From positions 1 to 6,353 of the forward strand of contig CAZCAS010000073.1 in NCBI GenBank assembly GCA_964496725.1: DNA of 6,353 nucleotides. The letters are read 5' to 3'. The stretch comes from JAZGHN01 sp964496725 (GTDB lineage Bacteria; Chloroflexota; Dehalococcoidia; Dehalococcoidales; E44-bin46). This document shows positions 1 through 4,986 of this stretch, piece by piece; the stretch's first letter is position 1; each line of letters starts with the position of its first letter. Made by a program: the position numbers and the translations under genes. Under the pieces are notes generated by a model. That model was not told the origin of the DNA. It worked only from the letters and a program-made list of their open reading frames with translations, and did not search any database.

Positions 1-55
1 ACCCCTGATCTCCACCGTGACAGGGTGGCATGTTAGACCGCTACACCACGGGGCC
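1..55 (-). tRNA. tRNA-Asp (anticodon GTC), 3' end cut off by the window
   Basis: On the minus strand the gene starts at 55 with the acceptor strand GGCCCCG (55-49). The D arm follows, with GTGT/ACAT pairing. The anticodon arm has a perfect 5-bp stem, CCACC/GGTGG, around the loop CTGTCAC. The anticodon GTC lies at 21-19, so this is aspartate. The 5' T-stem strand (AGGGG) reaches the window edge. The T loop, the 3' T-stem strand and the 3' acceptor strand, about 20 nt, lie outside. The gene is divergent from rpsF and has its own plausible promoter (see 95-123). The sequence closely resembles the bacterial tRNA-Asp consensus. Confidence 0.94.
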
Positions 56-94
56 GTCTGGTTAAGTAAGGCGTCTGCTATTGTGCGTCGCTAA

Positions 95-123
95 AGTTTA
101 TCAGGAGTGGTGCGTTGTGTCAA
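95..123 (-). promoter_or_regulatory. Candidate sigma70-type promoter for tRNA-Asp
   Basis: Reading the minus strand, a perfect TTGACA (123-118) is followed after exactly 17 nt by TAAACT (100-95), which matches four of six -10 positions. Transcription would start near 88, about 33 nt upstream of the mature tRNA 5' end at 55. That leaves a short leader for RNase P to remove. The position, strand and spacing all fit. No transcript data are available here. Confidence 0.6.
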
Positions 124-213
124 ACCGATTATCGGAGTATCGTTTAGTCTCGTTTTCCTCTGGCTTTAATGGGCGGCTATTATCTTGGCAGGATATGTGA
201 TATATTATATTGT

Positions 214-242
214 TTGTGTTTCTTGTAGTATGTTGATATAAT
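214..242 (+). promoter_or_regulatory. Candidate operon promoter with extended -10, upstream of rpsF
   Basis: A perfect TATAAT lies at 237-242, preceded by TG at 234-235, giving the extended -10 TGATATAAT. A weak -35 (TTGTGT, 214-219) sits 17 nt upstream; extended -10 promoters tolerate poor -35 boxes. Initiation near 249 would leave a leader of only about 17 nt before the rpsF ATG at 266. A second, weaker candidate lies just upstream: TTGGCA (185-190, five of six matches), 17 nt, then TATTGT (208-213). Either could drive the whole + strand gene run. Confidence 0.6.
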
Positions 243-246
243 AAAT

Positions 247-258
247 CAAAAATTTTTG
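247..258. repeat. Perfect 12-bp palindrome in the rpsF leader
   Basis: CAAAAATTTTTG is a perfect inverted repeat lying right after the predicted -10 box and running into the ribosome binding site of rpsF (GGAAG, 258-262). It could be an operator-like site at the transcription start, or simply an A/T run. As RNA it cannot form a normal hairpin without opening the centre. Function is unknown. Confidence 0.3.
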
Positions 259-265
259 GAAGCAG

Positions 266-601
266 ATGGTACCTAGAAAAGCAACTAAGCGAGAGTCAAG
301 GGTGGAGGAGGTGGAGTCGCGCAACTACGAGCTGGTGGTAATTATTAGCCCGGAGGTTGAGGGCGAGAAATTAGACACCGTGATAGATAATATCGGCCAG
401 TTTATCACCGGTAAGGGTGGTGTGGTCTCCGGCGTGGACCGATGGGGAAGAAGGAAGTTGGCTTATCCCATAAAACATTTTATGGAAGGCAATTATGTGT
501 TAGCTCAGTTTAGTTTGGTTCCCACACTGAGCAAAGAGCTCGAGGCGAAGTTACACATCTCCGAGGAAATACTACGTCATTTGTTGATAAAAGTTAATTA
601 G
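266..601 (+). CDS. rpsF: 30S ribosomal protein S6
   Basis: S6 binds the central domain of 16S rRNA as a dimer with S18 on the small-subunit platform. The 111-residue product has the S6 fold signatures: the first strand NYELVVIISPE (about 20-30), then GGVVSGVDRWGRRKLAYPI (about 51-69), then the YVLAQFSL strand, ending in a helix with LRHLLIKVN. S6 usually begins almost directly at the R-x-YE strand, so this protein carries about 18 extra charged N-terminal residues. The ATG at 266 is preceded by GGAAG (258-262), only 3 nt away, which is a close, modest site. GTG codons at 302 and 311 would give a normal-length S6, but neither has a properly spaced binding site. It is the first gene of the + strand run, 45 nt ahead of ssb. 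Confidence 0.95.
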   Translation: MVPRKATKRESRVEEVESRNYELVVIISPEVEGEKLDTVIDNIGQFITGKGGVVSGVDRWGRRKLAYPIKHFMEGNYVLAQFSLVPTLSKELEAKLHISEEILRHLLIKVN

Positions 602-630
602 GGAAATAAGCATCTCACTGAGATATTGAG

Positions 631-636
631 AAGGAG
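631..636 (+). promoter_or_regulatory. Ribosome binding site deciding the ssb start
   Basis: AAGGAG lies 10 nt before the ATG at 647. An in-frame TTG at 626 would extend the protein by seven residues, but it lies upstream of this site, which would then be inside the coding region. The ATG is therefore the better start. Confidence 0.75.
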
Positions 637-646
637 TTTTGAGACA

Positions 647-1075
647 ATGGCGAGTGTGAATAAAATAATAATTATCGGTAATCTTGGCAGCGAACCAGAG
701 ATGCGCTTTACCCCGAATGGTAATCCGGTCACTTCGTTTCGCGTTGCTACTAATTGGCGGTATACTACCGCCCAGGGTGAGCGTAAGGAGGAGACGCAGT
801 GGTTTACTGTGGTCACTTGGAACAGGCTGGCTGAGCAATGTAACCAGTTCCTGACCAAGGGGCGTCTGGTGTATGCTGAGGGTAGGTTGCGTACGCGCAG
901 TTGGGATGGGCAGGATGGGCAAAAGCATTTTCAAAATGAGATAATAGCTAACAAGGTGACGTTCCTCGATAAACAGGCGGCAGCCCCTCTTCCTGAGGAG
1001 AGGGCTGAAGCTGCTGAAGAAGGTGGAGCCGCCGAACTGGAGCCGGACGAGGTTCCATTTTTAGGGGAAGAGTGA
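647..1075 (+). CDS. ssb: Single-stranded DNA-binding protein
   Basis: SSB coats single-stranded DNA during replication, recombination and repair and recruits partner enzymes through its C-terminal tip. The 142-residue product opens with the family signature MASVNKIIIIGNLGSEPEMR. It continues through an OB fold containing WRYTTAQGERKEETQWFTVVTW (about 32-53), LAEQCNQFLTKGRLVYAEGRL (about 56-76) and FQNEIIANKVTFL. The body ends near residue 111. A short tail of about 30 Ala/Glu-rich residues follows, much shorter than in E. coli. The acidic tip reads DEVPF (134-138) and is followed by four more residues, LGEE, so the Phe is not terminal as it usually is. The location between rpsF and rpsR is the classic bacterial arrangement. 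Confidence 0.97.
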   Translation: MASVNKIIIIGNLGSEPEMRFTPNGNPVTSFRVATNWRYTTAQGERKEETQWFTVVTWNRLAEQCNQFLTKGRLVYAEGRLRTRSWDGQDGQKHFQNEIIANKVTFLDKQAAAPLPEERAEAAEEGGAAELEPDEVPFLGEE

Positions 1076-1094
1076 AACATCTAGTAGGGAAGTT

Positions 1095-1181
1095 ATGATG
1101 AGAGTGGTTATTCCTCGAAGACAAGCGCATCGGTTGAATAGTGGAGCTGGAGAGGGGGCAGCCTATGGTACCCAGGCGTAA
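1095..1181 (+). CDS. Possible short upstream ORF overlapping the rpsR start (doubtful)
   Basis: A 28-codon frame opens with ATG ATG at 1095, preceded by TAGGGAAG (about 1085-1092), which could serve as a ribosome binding site. It begins MMRVVIPRRQ and ends at TAA 1179-1181, so it runs 17 nt past the rpsR ATG in another frame. No family is recognised. It may be a translational coupling leader that holds ribosomes near the rpsR start, or chance. It occupies most of the ssb-rpsR gap. Confidence 0.15.
   Translation: MMRVVIPRRQAHRLNSGAGEGAAYGTQA
1151..1158 (+). promoter_or_regulatory. Ribosome binding site deciding the rpsR start
   Basis: AGAGGGGG sits 6 nt before the ATG at 1165. An in-frame GTG at 1141 would add eight residues, but it has no purine-rich site in front of it and would swallow this one. 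The ATG gives an S18 of normal length. Confidence 0.7.
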
Positions 1182-1419
1182 AGTTTGCCCCTTCTGTGCT
1201 GATAAGGATGCGGCCGAGGCTCTGGATTATAAAGACCCGGCGAAATTACGCCGCTATGTATCTGATAGAGGGAAGATGGAACCGCGTCGCAGAACTGGTG
1301 TTTGTGCTAAGCATCAACGGGTTTTGGCGACGGCTATAAAGAGAGCTCGGCACTTAGCTTTGCTGCCATATGTGCCGGCTCATATCTATAAGACTGGGGG
1401 CGTTGGCACACGCGGGTAG
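1165..1419 (+). CDS. rpsR: 30S ribosomal protein S18, zinc-binding (C+) form
   Basis: S18 pairs with S6 on the 30S platform and contacts 16S rRNA near the mRNA exit. The 84-residue product shows the family core: ALDYKDPAKLRRYVSDRGKM (about 19-38), RRRTGVCAKHQR, then the helix LATAIKRARHLALLPY. It keeps the full metal ligand set, C8-P-F-C11 and C47-A-K-H50, the pattern of the C+ form also seen in one mycobacterial S18. Many bacteria carry the cysteine-poor C- form instead. The start at 1165 is chosen for its binding site. The C-terminal extension HIYKTGGVGTRG is slightly longer than usual. It lies 89 nt after ssb and 45 nt before rpmH. Confidence 0.96.
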   Translation: MVPRRKVCPFCADKDAAEALDYKDPAKLRRYVSDRGKMEPRRRTGVCAKHQRVLATAIKRARHLALLPYVPAHIYKTGGVGTRG

Positions 1420-1464
1420 CGTGTCCAGCGTTTCCAATATTTCAGAGTTGTTGCGGGATTAAAA

Positions 1465-1605
1465 GTGCCTAAACGGACTTATCAACCAAAGAAGATTCCA
1501 AGGAAACGTGAGCATGGCTTTCTGGCGCGAATGAGCACACGGGGTGGCCGAGCTGTTTTAAAAGCGAGGCGGCTCAAGGGTCGTAAAAGATTAGTTGTGG
1601 TATGA
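1465..1605 (+). CDS. rpmH: 50S ribosomal protein L34
   Basis: L34 is a very small, basic large-subunit protein that binds 23S rRNA. The product has 46 residues, normal for the family. It begins MPKRTYQPKKIPRKREHGFL and continues with ARMSTRGGRAVLKARRLKGR, ending RLVVV. These are the diagnostic YQP, HGF-ARM-T-GGR and RR-KGR blocks. The start is GTG at 1465, with only a weak GCGGGA (1453-1458 region) upstream. No ATG could replace it without losing the conserved N-terminus. rnpA follows, the nearly universal partner of rpmH. rpmH is here only 45 nt after rpsR, so the ribosomal trio and the rpmH cluster may share a transcript. Confidence 0.95.
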   Translation: MPKRTYQPKKIPRKREHGFLARMSTRGGRAVLKARRLKGRKRLVVV

Positions 1606-1701
1606 GGTAATAAGCAATCCCTTTACCCGAGTATTTATCAGTTCCCTCTTTCCTTTTTCCTTGATTAAGTAGCGTCTTTACTGGTAAATTGGTTAGAGGT
1701 T
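1606..1701. other. 96-nt spacer between rpmH and rnpA, no gene seen
   Basis: This is the longest gap inside the + strand gene run. It holds a pyrimidine-rich tract (about 1641-1661) and two weak inverted repeats: GGTAA/TTACC (1606-1610 with 1623-1627) and TTTAC/GTAAA (1677-1681 with 1684-1688). Neither makes a GC-rich stem followed by a T run, so no terminator is called. The purine stretch TTAGAGG (1693-1699) is the likely, closely spaced ribosome binding site of rnpA. Confidence 0.5.
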
Positions 1702-2103
1702 ATGCGAGGGACACAGCATCTTACGAAGCGGCGACAATATACGCTGGTTTATCGCGAGGGTAGGTCGTGGGGGGGTAGCTTGGTGGTAATGAAAGCTTTG
1801 CCTAACGGCCTTACTCTATCCAGGTATGGCTTCTCGGTTACTCGGCGGGTAGGTAATGCGGTTGCCAGGAATAGGGTAAAGCGTTTGCTCCGTGAAATCT
1901 TACGGCAAGCATCACTTGAGGTGGGGTGGGATATTGTATTTATTGTTCGCCCTGTAGCGGCGACTGCCAGCTATGCCAAGCTTGAAGAATCGGTTATGAA
2001 GTTGTTATCGCACGCGGCTTTACTGAAAGCCGCGGGAAACAAACCTGGGGGGTTTGGGGTTGGTGCTGGCGGAGGGCTGGGTCTAATCAGCTGGATAGTA
2101 TGA
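1702..2103 (+). CDS. rnpA: Ribonuclease P protein component
   Basis: RnpA is the protein subunit that helps the RNase P RNA bind pre-tRNA leaders and metal ions during 5' maturation. The 133-residue product has the expected order: L-K-R-F-like opening HLTKRRQYTLVYREGRS (about 6-22), the strand RYGFSVTRRVGNAVARNRVK (41-60), then the RNR signature helix RNRVKRLLRE (56-65), and DIVFIVRP near residue 86. After about residue 110 the tail is glycine-rich (KPGGFGVGAGGGLGL) and does not look like the family core. The ATG at 1702 is preceded by AGAGG only 2 nt away, a tight spacing. Its TGA stop overlaps the yidD ATG in an ATGA, so yidD is probably coupled to it. Confidence 0.95.
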   Translation: MRGTQHLTKRRQYTLVYREGRSWGGSLVVMKALPNGLTLSRYGFSVTRRVGNAVARNRVKRLLREILRQASLEVGWDIVFIVRPVAATASYAKLEESVMKLLSHAALLKAAGNKPGGFGVGAGGGLGLISWIV

Positions 2104-2342
2104 AGAAGTTAGCTTTAAAATTAATAAAGATTTATCAGTTGACCATCTCGCAAGTTAGGCCGTCAACCTGTCGTTATTTTCCCACCTGTTCCCAGTATAC
2201 TTATGAGGCTGTGGAAAGGTTTGGTTTTTTCAAGGGGGTGTGGTTGGGAATGAAGCGGCTGGCTCGTTGCCGGCCTCGCTATCCGGGTGGCTATGACCCG
2301 GTGCCTGATAAATGGCATTTTAGGGGGAGTAAGTGCGGATGA
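2100..2342 (+). CDS. yidD: Membrane protein insertion efficiency factor YidD
   Basis: YidD is a small membrane-associated protein that improves YidC-dependent insertion; its exact chemistry is not settled. The 80-residue product has the family signature with three cysteines: an N-terminal amphipathic helix (LALKLIKIYQLTISQ), then RPSTCRYFPTCSQYTYEAV (20-38, C24 and C30), then GVWLGMKRLARCRPRYPGGYDPVP (C57). The length is typical. The start is the ATG at 2100, sharing ATGA with the rnpA stop. Its own stop shares ATGA with the next gene. Such back-to-back overlaps suggest one translation unit. Confidence 0.95.
   Translation: MKKLALKLIKIYQLTISQVRPSTCRYFPTCSQYTYEAVERFGFFKGVWLGMKRLARCRPRYPGGYDPVPDKWHFRGSKCG
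2322..2329 (+). promoter_or_regulatory. Ribosome binding site deciding the lipoprotein start
   Basis: AGGGGGAG, inside the end of yidD, lies 9 nt before the ATG at 2339. An in-frame GTG at 2333 is only 3 nt away, too close. The ATG therefore gives the likely start and creates an ATGA overlap with the yidD stop. Confidence 0.7.
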
Positions 2343-3472
2343 AGCATAATAAAAGGCTGTGGGGTAAAATATCGCTTCTGCTGGCTATCCTTATCTTATT
2401 CGGGGTAGGCGTTTCAGGGTGCTATGGTAGACAGCAACCAAAAGGATGGTCGGGGGCAACAGTAGTTGATGGCACACTGTTTGTCGCTTCTATTGAGGGT
2501 AAGATTGTTGCCTTGAATACTTCGGACGGTAGTCGGCTATGGCCTGATAGTGTTCTGGGGGGGGGCGAATCGAAATCAAAGTCAGTCGTTTATGGCACTC
2601 CGGTGGTAGAAGGAGAGCTGGTTTATGTCGGTGGCTATAATGGTAAAGTCTATGCCATCAATGCTGGCTCAGGCGCGGTGCGGTGGGTATATCCCCGCGA
2701 GAGCAATCTTGAGCCTATAGTTGGTGGGGTGGTGGTATCCCAGGGCAAGGTCTACTTTGGCTGCTCTGATGGGAAGATCTATACCCTGGATGCAGCTACT
2801 GGCGATCAGGTGCAAGGGCCGTTTCAGACCGGGGATAGAATTTGGTCTACGCCAACTATTGATAATGGGATACTATACGTTGGCTCCTTGGATAAAAGGC
2901 TTTACGCCCTGAATACTGCCGATGGCAGCGAAAGATGGCAGTTTGAAGCTGGTGGAGCTATTATTTCCGCACCTCTGGTCTATAATAACACCGTTTATGT
3001 TGGTGCCTTTGACGGGCATCTTTACGCCCTGGACGCTGCTGATGGTAGCCTGAGATGGCGTTCTGAGCTTGAAGTCACGCACTGGTTCTGGGCTAAACCT
3101 GTAGTTTATAACGATGTTATCTATGCCCCCTGCCTTGATGGCAAGGTTTATATCCTGGATGCGCAAAGCGGTCAGGAGGTCGGAGAAGCTGTTGACCTGG
3201 GAAGTCCGATTAGCTCGGGGCCGGTGGTAGTTGAGGACAAGGTCATTATTGCTTCCCAGGAGGGCAATGTGTACTCTCTGGACACCACTAATAATCAGGC
3301 CAATTTGCTATTTAGCGTGGGGGATAATGGACAGGAGATATATGCTCCCCTTTGTGTCGGCGGAGGGGTCATTTATATCCATGCCCAGACCCCGAAGCAG
3401 GATACTCTTTATGCCGTGGAGGCAGACACGAGGCTGGAAGTTTGGAACGCCGTTTCTTTAAGTATGGAGTGA
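2339..3472 (+). CDS. Lipoprotein with eight PQQ-like (BamB-type) beta-propeller repeats
   Basis: The 377-residue product starts with a basic n-region (KHNKRLWGK), a hydrophobic core (ISLLLAILILFGVGV) and a lipobox VSGC with Cys28, so it is predicted to be a signal peptidase II lipoprotein anchored outside the cytoplasmic membrane. The rest is eight copies of the G-K-x-Y-A-L-[ND]-x-x-[DTS]-G-x-x-x-W motif, starting near residues 54, 102, 145, 185, 226, 268, 309 and 355, spaced 40-48 residues. Eight blades match BamB, the outer membrane assembly lipoprotein, and PQQ dehydrogenases. No catalytic or quinone-binding residues were recognised, so a scaffold or binding role is inferred. It lies between yidD and yidC (12 nt before yidC), suggesting a role in folding or inserting exported proteins. 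A BAM partner would need an outer membrane, for which this window gives no evidence. Confidence 0.88.
   Translation: MKHNKRLWGKISLLLAILILFGVGVSGCYGRQQPKGWSGATVVDGTLFVASIEGKIVALNTSDGSRLWPDSVLGGGESKSKSVVYGTPVVEGELVYVGGYNGKVYAINAGSGAVRWVYPRESNLEPIVGGVVVSQGKVYFGCSDGKIYTLDAATGDQVQGPFQTGDRIWSTPTIDNGILYVGSLDKRLYALNTADGSERWQFEAGGAIISAPLVYNNTVYVGAFDGHLYALDAADGSLRWRSELEVTHWFWAKPVVYNDVIYAPCLDGKVYILDAQSGQEVGEAVDLGSPISSGPVVVEDKVIIASQEGNVYSLDTTNNQANLLFSVGDNGQEIYAPLCVGGGVIYIHAQTPKQDTLYAVEADTRLEVWNAVSLSME
2900..3059 (+). repeat. Near-identical DNA for propeller blades 4 and 5 (120-nt period)
   Basis: CTTTACGCCCTG occurs at 2900-2911 and again at 3020-3031, exactly 120 nt (40 codons) apart. The following DNA (ATGGCAGC and ATGGTAGC, then GAGATGG or AAGATGG) also matches at the same offset. 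Other blades agree only at protein level. This points to a recent internal duplication or gene conversion of one blade. Confidence 0.6.
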
Positions 3473-3475
3473 GGT
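3471..3475 (+). promoter_or_regulatory. Ribosome binding site supporting a TTG start for yidC
   Basis: GAGGT overlaps the lipoprotein's TGA stop and lies 8 nt before the TTG at 3484. The first in-frame ATG is at codon 15, inside the conserved N-terminal helix region, and lacks a binding site. TTG is therefore preferred. Confidence 0.65.
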
Positions 3476-3483
3476 AGATTACA

Positions 3484-4419
3484 TTGGGTTTTGGCGAACT
3501 GTGGAGCGCGGGTCCTGTGGCGCTGATGATAAACTCTCTCATCGCGCTGTCCTCCTATTTAGGCGGTAGCTTTGGGCTAGCTGTCATTGTTTTGACTGTC
3601 ATTATCCGAGCCGCTATGTATCCCCTTACCGCAAAGCAGCTGCATGCTACCAGGTCCATGCAAGAGCTTCAGCCGAAGATTGCCGAGCTTCAGAAGAAGT
3701 ATGCCAAGGATAAGCAGAAGCTGGCTCAGGAGCAGATGAGGCTGTATAAGGAATACGGTATAAGCCCGTCTGGTTGCGCCGTACCTATGCTGGTCCAGAT
3801 GCCAATCTGGATAGCCCTTTACCAGTCAATTATAAGGGTTCTGGTGATAACTCCTGAGGACTTATTGGTTCTGTCACGGCATCTTTGGTCTTGGCCATCG
3901 GTGTATTCTGTATTGCCCTTGTACAGCCATTTCCTCTGGTTTGACCTGGCTAGATCTGATGTGCCCATAGCTATCATCGTCGGGGCGACCATGTGGATAC
4001 AGCAGAAGATGGTGACGCCAACCACTGCCGACCCCCAGCAGCGTGCTCAGGGGGAGATGATGCTGTGGATGATGCCGCTAATGTTCGGCTTTTTGGCCAT
4101 GAGCTTCCCCAGCGGTTTGGCTCTCTATTGGGCGATATCGAATGTTATCAGCATTGTCATGCAATACTTGATTATTGGTGGCTGGGGTAGCCTGGTTAGG
4201 TCAGGAGCTGGGGCAGCAGCTGGTAGGGGTGGGACTCTGAAGGAGCGCATTGCTCAGGTAGAGCAGTCGTCTACTCAGATAACGGCTATGGAGGCTGATA
4301 TTGTTGACTCAGATTCTACCGGAGAGGAGTCTAAATTCGGTAGGGGAGGCTATTCCACAGACATTAGCAGGGTTAAGCACCAGCGGAGGGGTAAAAGTCA
4401 CCGTCATAAGAGAAAATAG
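3484..4419 (+). CDS. yidC: Membrane protein insertase YidC/Oxa1 family
   Basis: YidC inserts and folds inner membrane proteins, alone or with SecYEG. The 311-residue product matches the Gram-positive-type core. The first membrane helix (about 30-48) carries the conserved hydrophilic-groove arginine R42 in VIIRAAMYPLT. The cytoplasmic hairpin follows (QELQPKIAELQKKYAKDKQK, then KEYGISPSGCAVPMLVQMPIWIALY with C98). Further membrane segments lie near 160-178 and 192-230, including the MMPLMFGF and FPSGLALYW blocks. The tail ends in a very basic run, QRRGKSHRHKRK, typical for contacting the ribosome. There is no large periplasmic domain, no cleavable signal and no lipobox at the N-terminus, unlike Bacillus SpoIIIJ, which is a lipoprotein. 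The start is TTG. It is preceded by yidD and the lipoprotein and followed by khpB, the standard partner set. Confidence 0.96.
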   Translation: MGFGELWSAGPVALMINSLIALSSYLGGSFGLAVIVLTVIIRAAMYPLTAKQLHATRSMQELQPKIAELQKKYAKDKQKLAQEQMRLYKEYGISPSGCAVPMLVQMPIWIALYQSIIRVLVITPEDLLVLSRHLWSWPSVYSVLPLYSHFLWFDLARSDVPIAIIVGATMWIQQKMVTPTTADPQQRAQGEMMLWMMPLMFGFLAMSFPSGLALYWAISNVISIVMQYLIIGGWGSLVRSGAGAAAGRGGTLKERIAQVEQSSTQITAMEADIVDSDSTGEESKFGRGGYSTDISRVKHQRRGKSHRHKRK

Positions 4420-4466
4420 GCGTGGCATACTGGCTGGTGGTCGAGAGATAGACCAGGTTTAGAGCA

Positions 4467-4955
4467 ATGTCTAGAGCTAAGAAAGATAGTGATATAGCTG
4501 AGGTAGCCCGGGGTGTCCTGGAAGGGCTGCTATCTCGGCTGGAAGTGGTTGCCTCAGTTGTGGCTGAGGCTGGGCCGGTGACTGAGGATGAGGAGACTGT
4601 TCCTGTTACCCTTGAGATTCAGGGTGACGACCTCGGCATCTTGATTGGGAGACGGGGGCAGACCCTTGCTTCTCTCCAATATATCGTCAGGCTTATTGTC
4701 GGTCATCAAACGCAAGCCTGGTTGCCGATAACTGTTGATGTTGAGGGGTATAAGCAGCGTCGTTATGAAAGACTGCAAGCTCTAGCTTGGCGCCTGGCGG
4801 AGCAGGTGAAGACGAGAAGGATCCCATTTACATTAGAGCCGATGTTGGCTTATGAGAGGCGTATTATCCATCTTGCTTTGGTTGACCATCCTGATGTTAC
4901 CACCGAGAGCATAGGTGAGGGTGAGTCTCGTAGAGTAGTTATCCGACTGAAATGA
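4467..4955 (+). CDS. khpB: KH-R3H RNA-binding protein KhpB (Jag/EloR), short form
   Basis: KhpB binds RNA, often with KhpA, and in streptococci affects cell elongation. The 162-residue product has a KH domain with the GxxG loop GRRG (61-64) in LGILIGRRGQTLASLQYIV. An R3H domain follows with the R-x3-H signature R131-RII-H135 in PMLAYERRIIHLALVDH. The family opening helix AEVARGVLEGLLSRL is present. The separate N-terminal Jag-N domain and its linker are absent, so this is the short architecture. The start is ATG 4467, with only a weak CAGG (4454-4457) upstream. It lies 47 nt after yidC and 31 nt before ileS. The position directly after yidC is highly conserved among bacteria. Confidence 0.94.
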   Translation: MSRAKKDSDIAEVARGVLEGLLSRLEVVASVVAEAGPVTEDEETVPVTLEIQGDDLGILIGRRGQTLASLQYIVRLIVGHQTQAWLPITVDVEGYKQRRYERLQALAWRLAEQVKTRRIPFTLEPMLAYERRIIHLALVDHPDVTTESIGEGESRRVVIRLK

Positions 4956-4986
4956 TAGCGAAACTCTAGATTGAGTTGTTTTTGAT

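Noticed and set aside
626..646. TTG at 626 as the ssb start
   Set aside because: The clear AAGGAG at 631-636 would be inside the gene. The ATG at 647 gives the conserved MASVNKI opening.
572..934. Minus-strand open frame opposite ssb
   Set aside because: It lies antisense to a strongly conserved gene, has low-complexity composition and no family resemblance. The other minus-strand frames opposite the lipoprotein, yidC, khpB and ileS were rejected for the same reason.
1141..1164. GTG at 1141 as the rpsR start
   Set aside because: It has no ribosome binding site, and the AGAGGGGG that fits the ATG at 1165 would be coding.
1661..1690. Promoter-like TTGATT-18-TAAATT before rnpA
   Set aside because: Both boxes match only four of six positions. 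Initiation near 1697 would remove the rnpA ribosome binding site, leaving about 5 nt of leader.
4438..4455. Hairpin TGGTC/GACCA between yidC and khpB as a terminator
   Set aside because: It has a 5-bp stem with an 8-nt loop and no T run after it, too weak for an intrinsic terminator.
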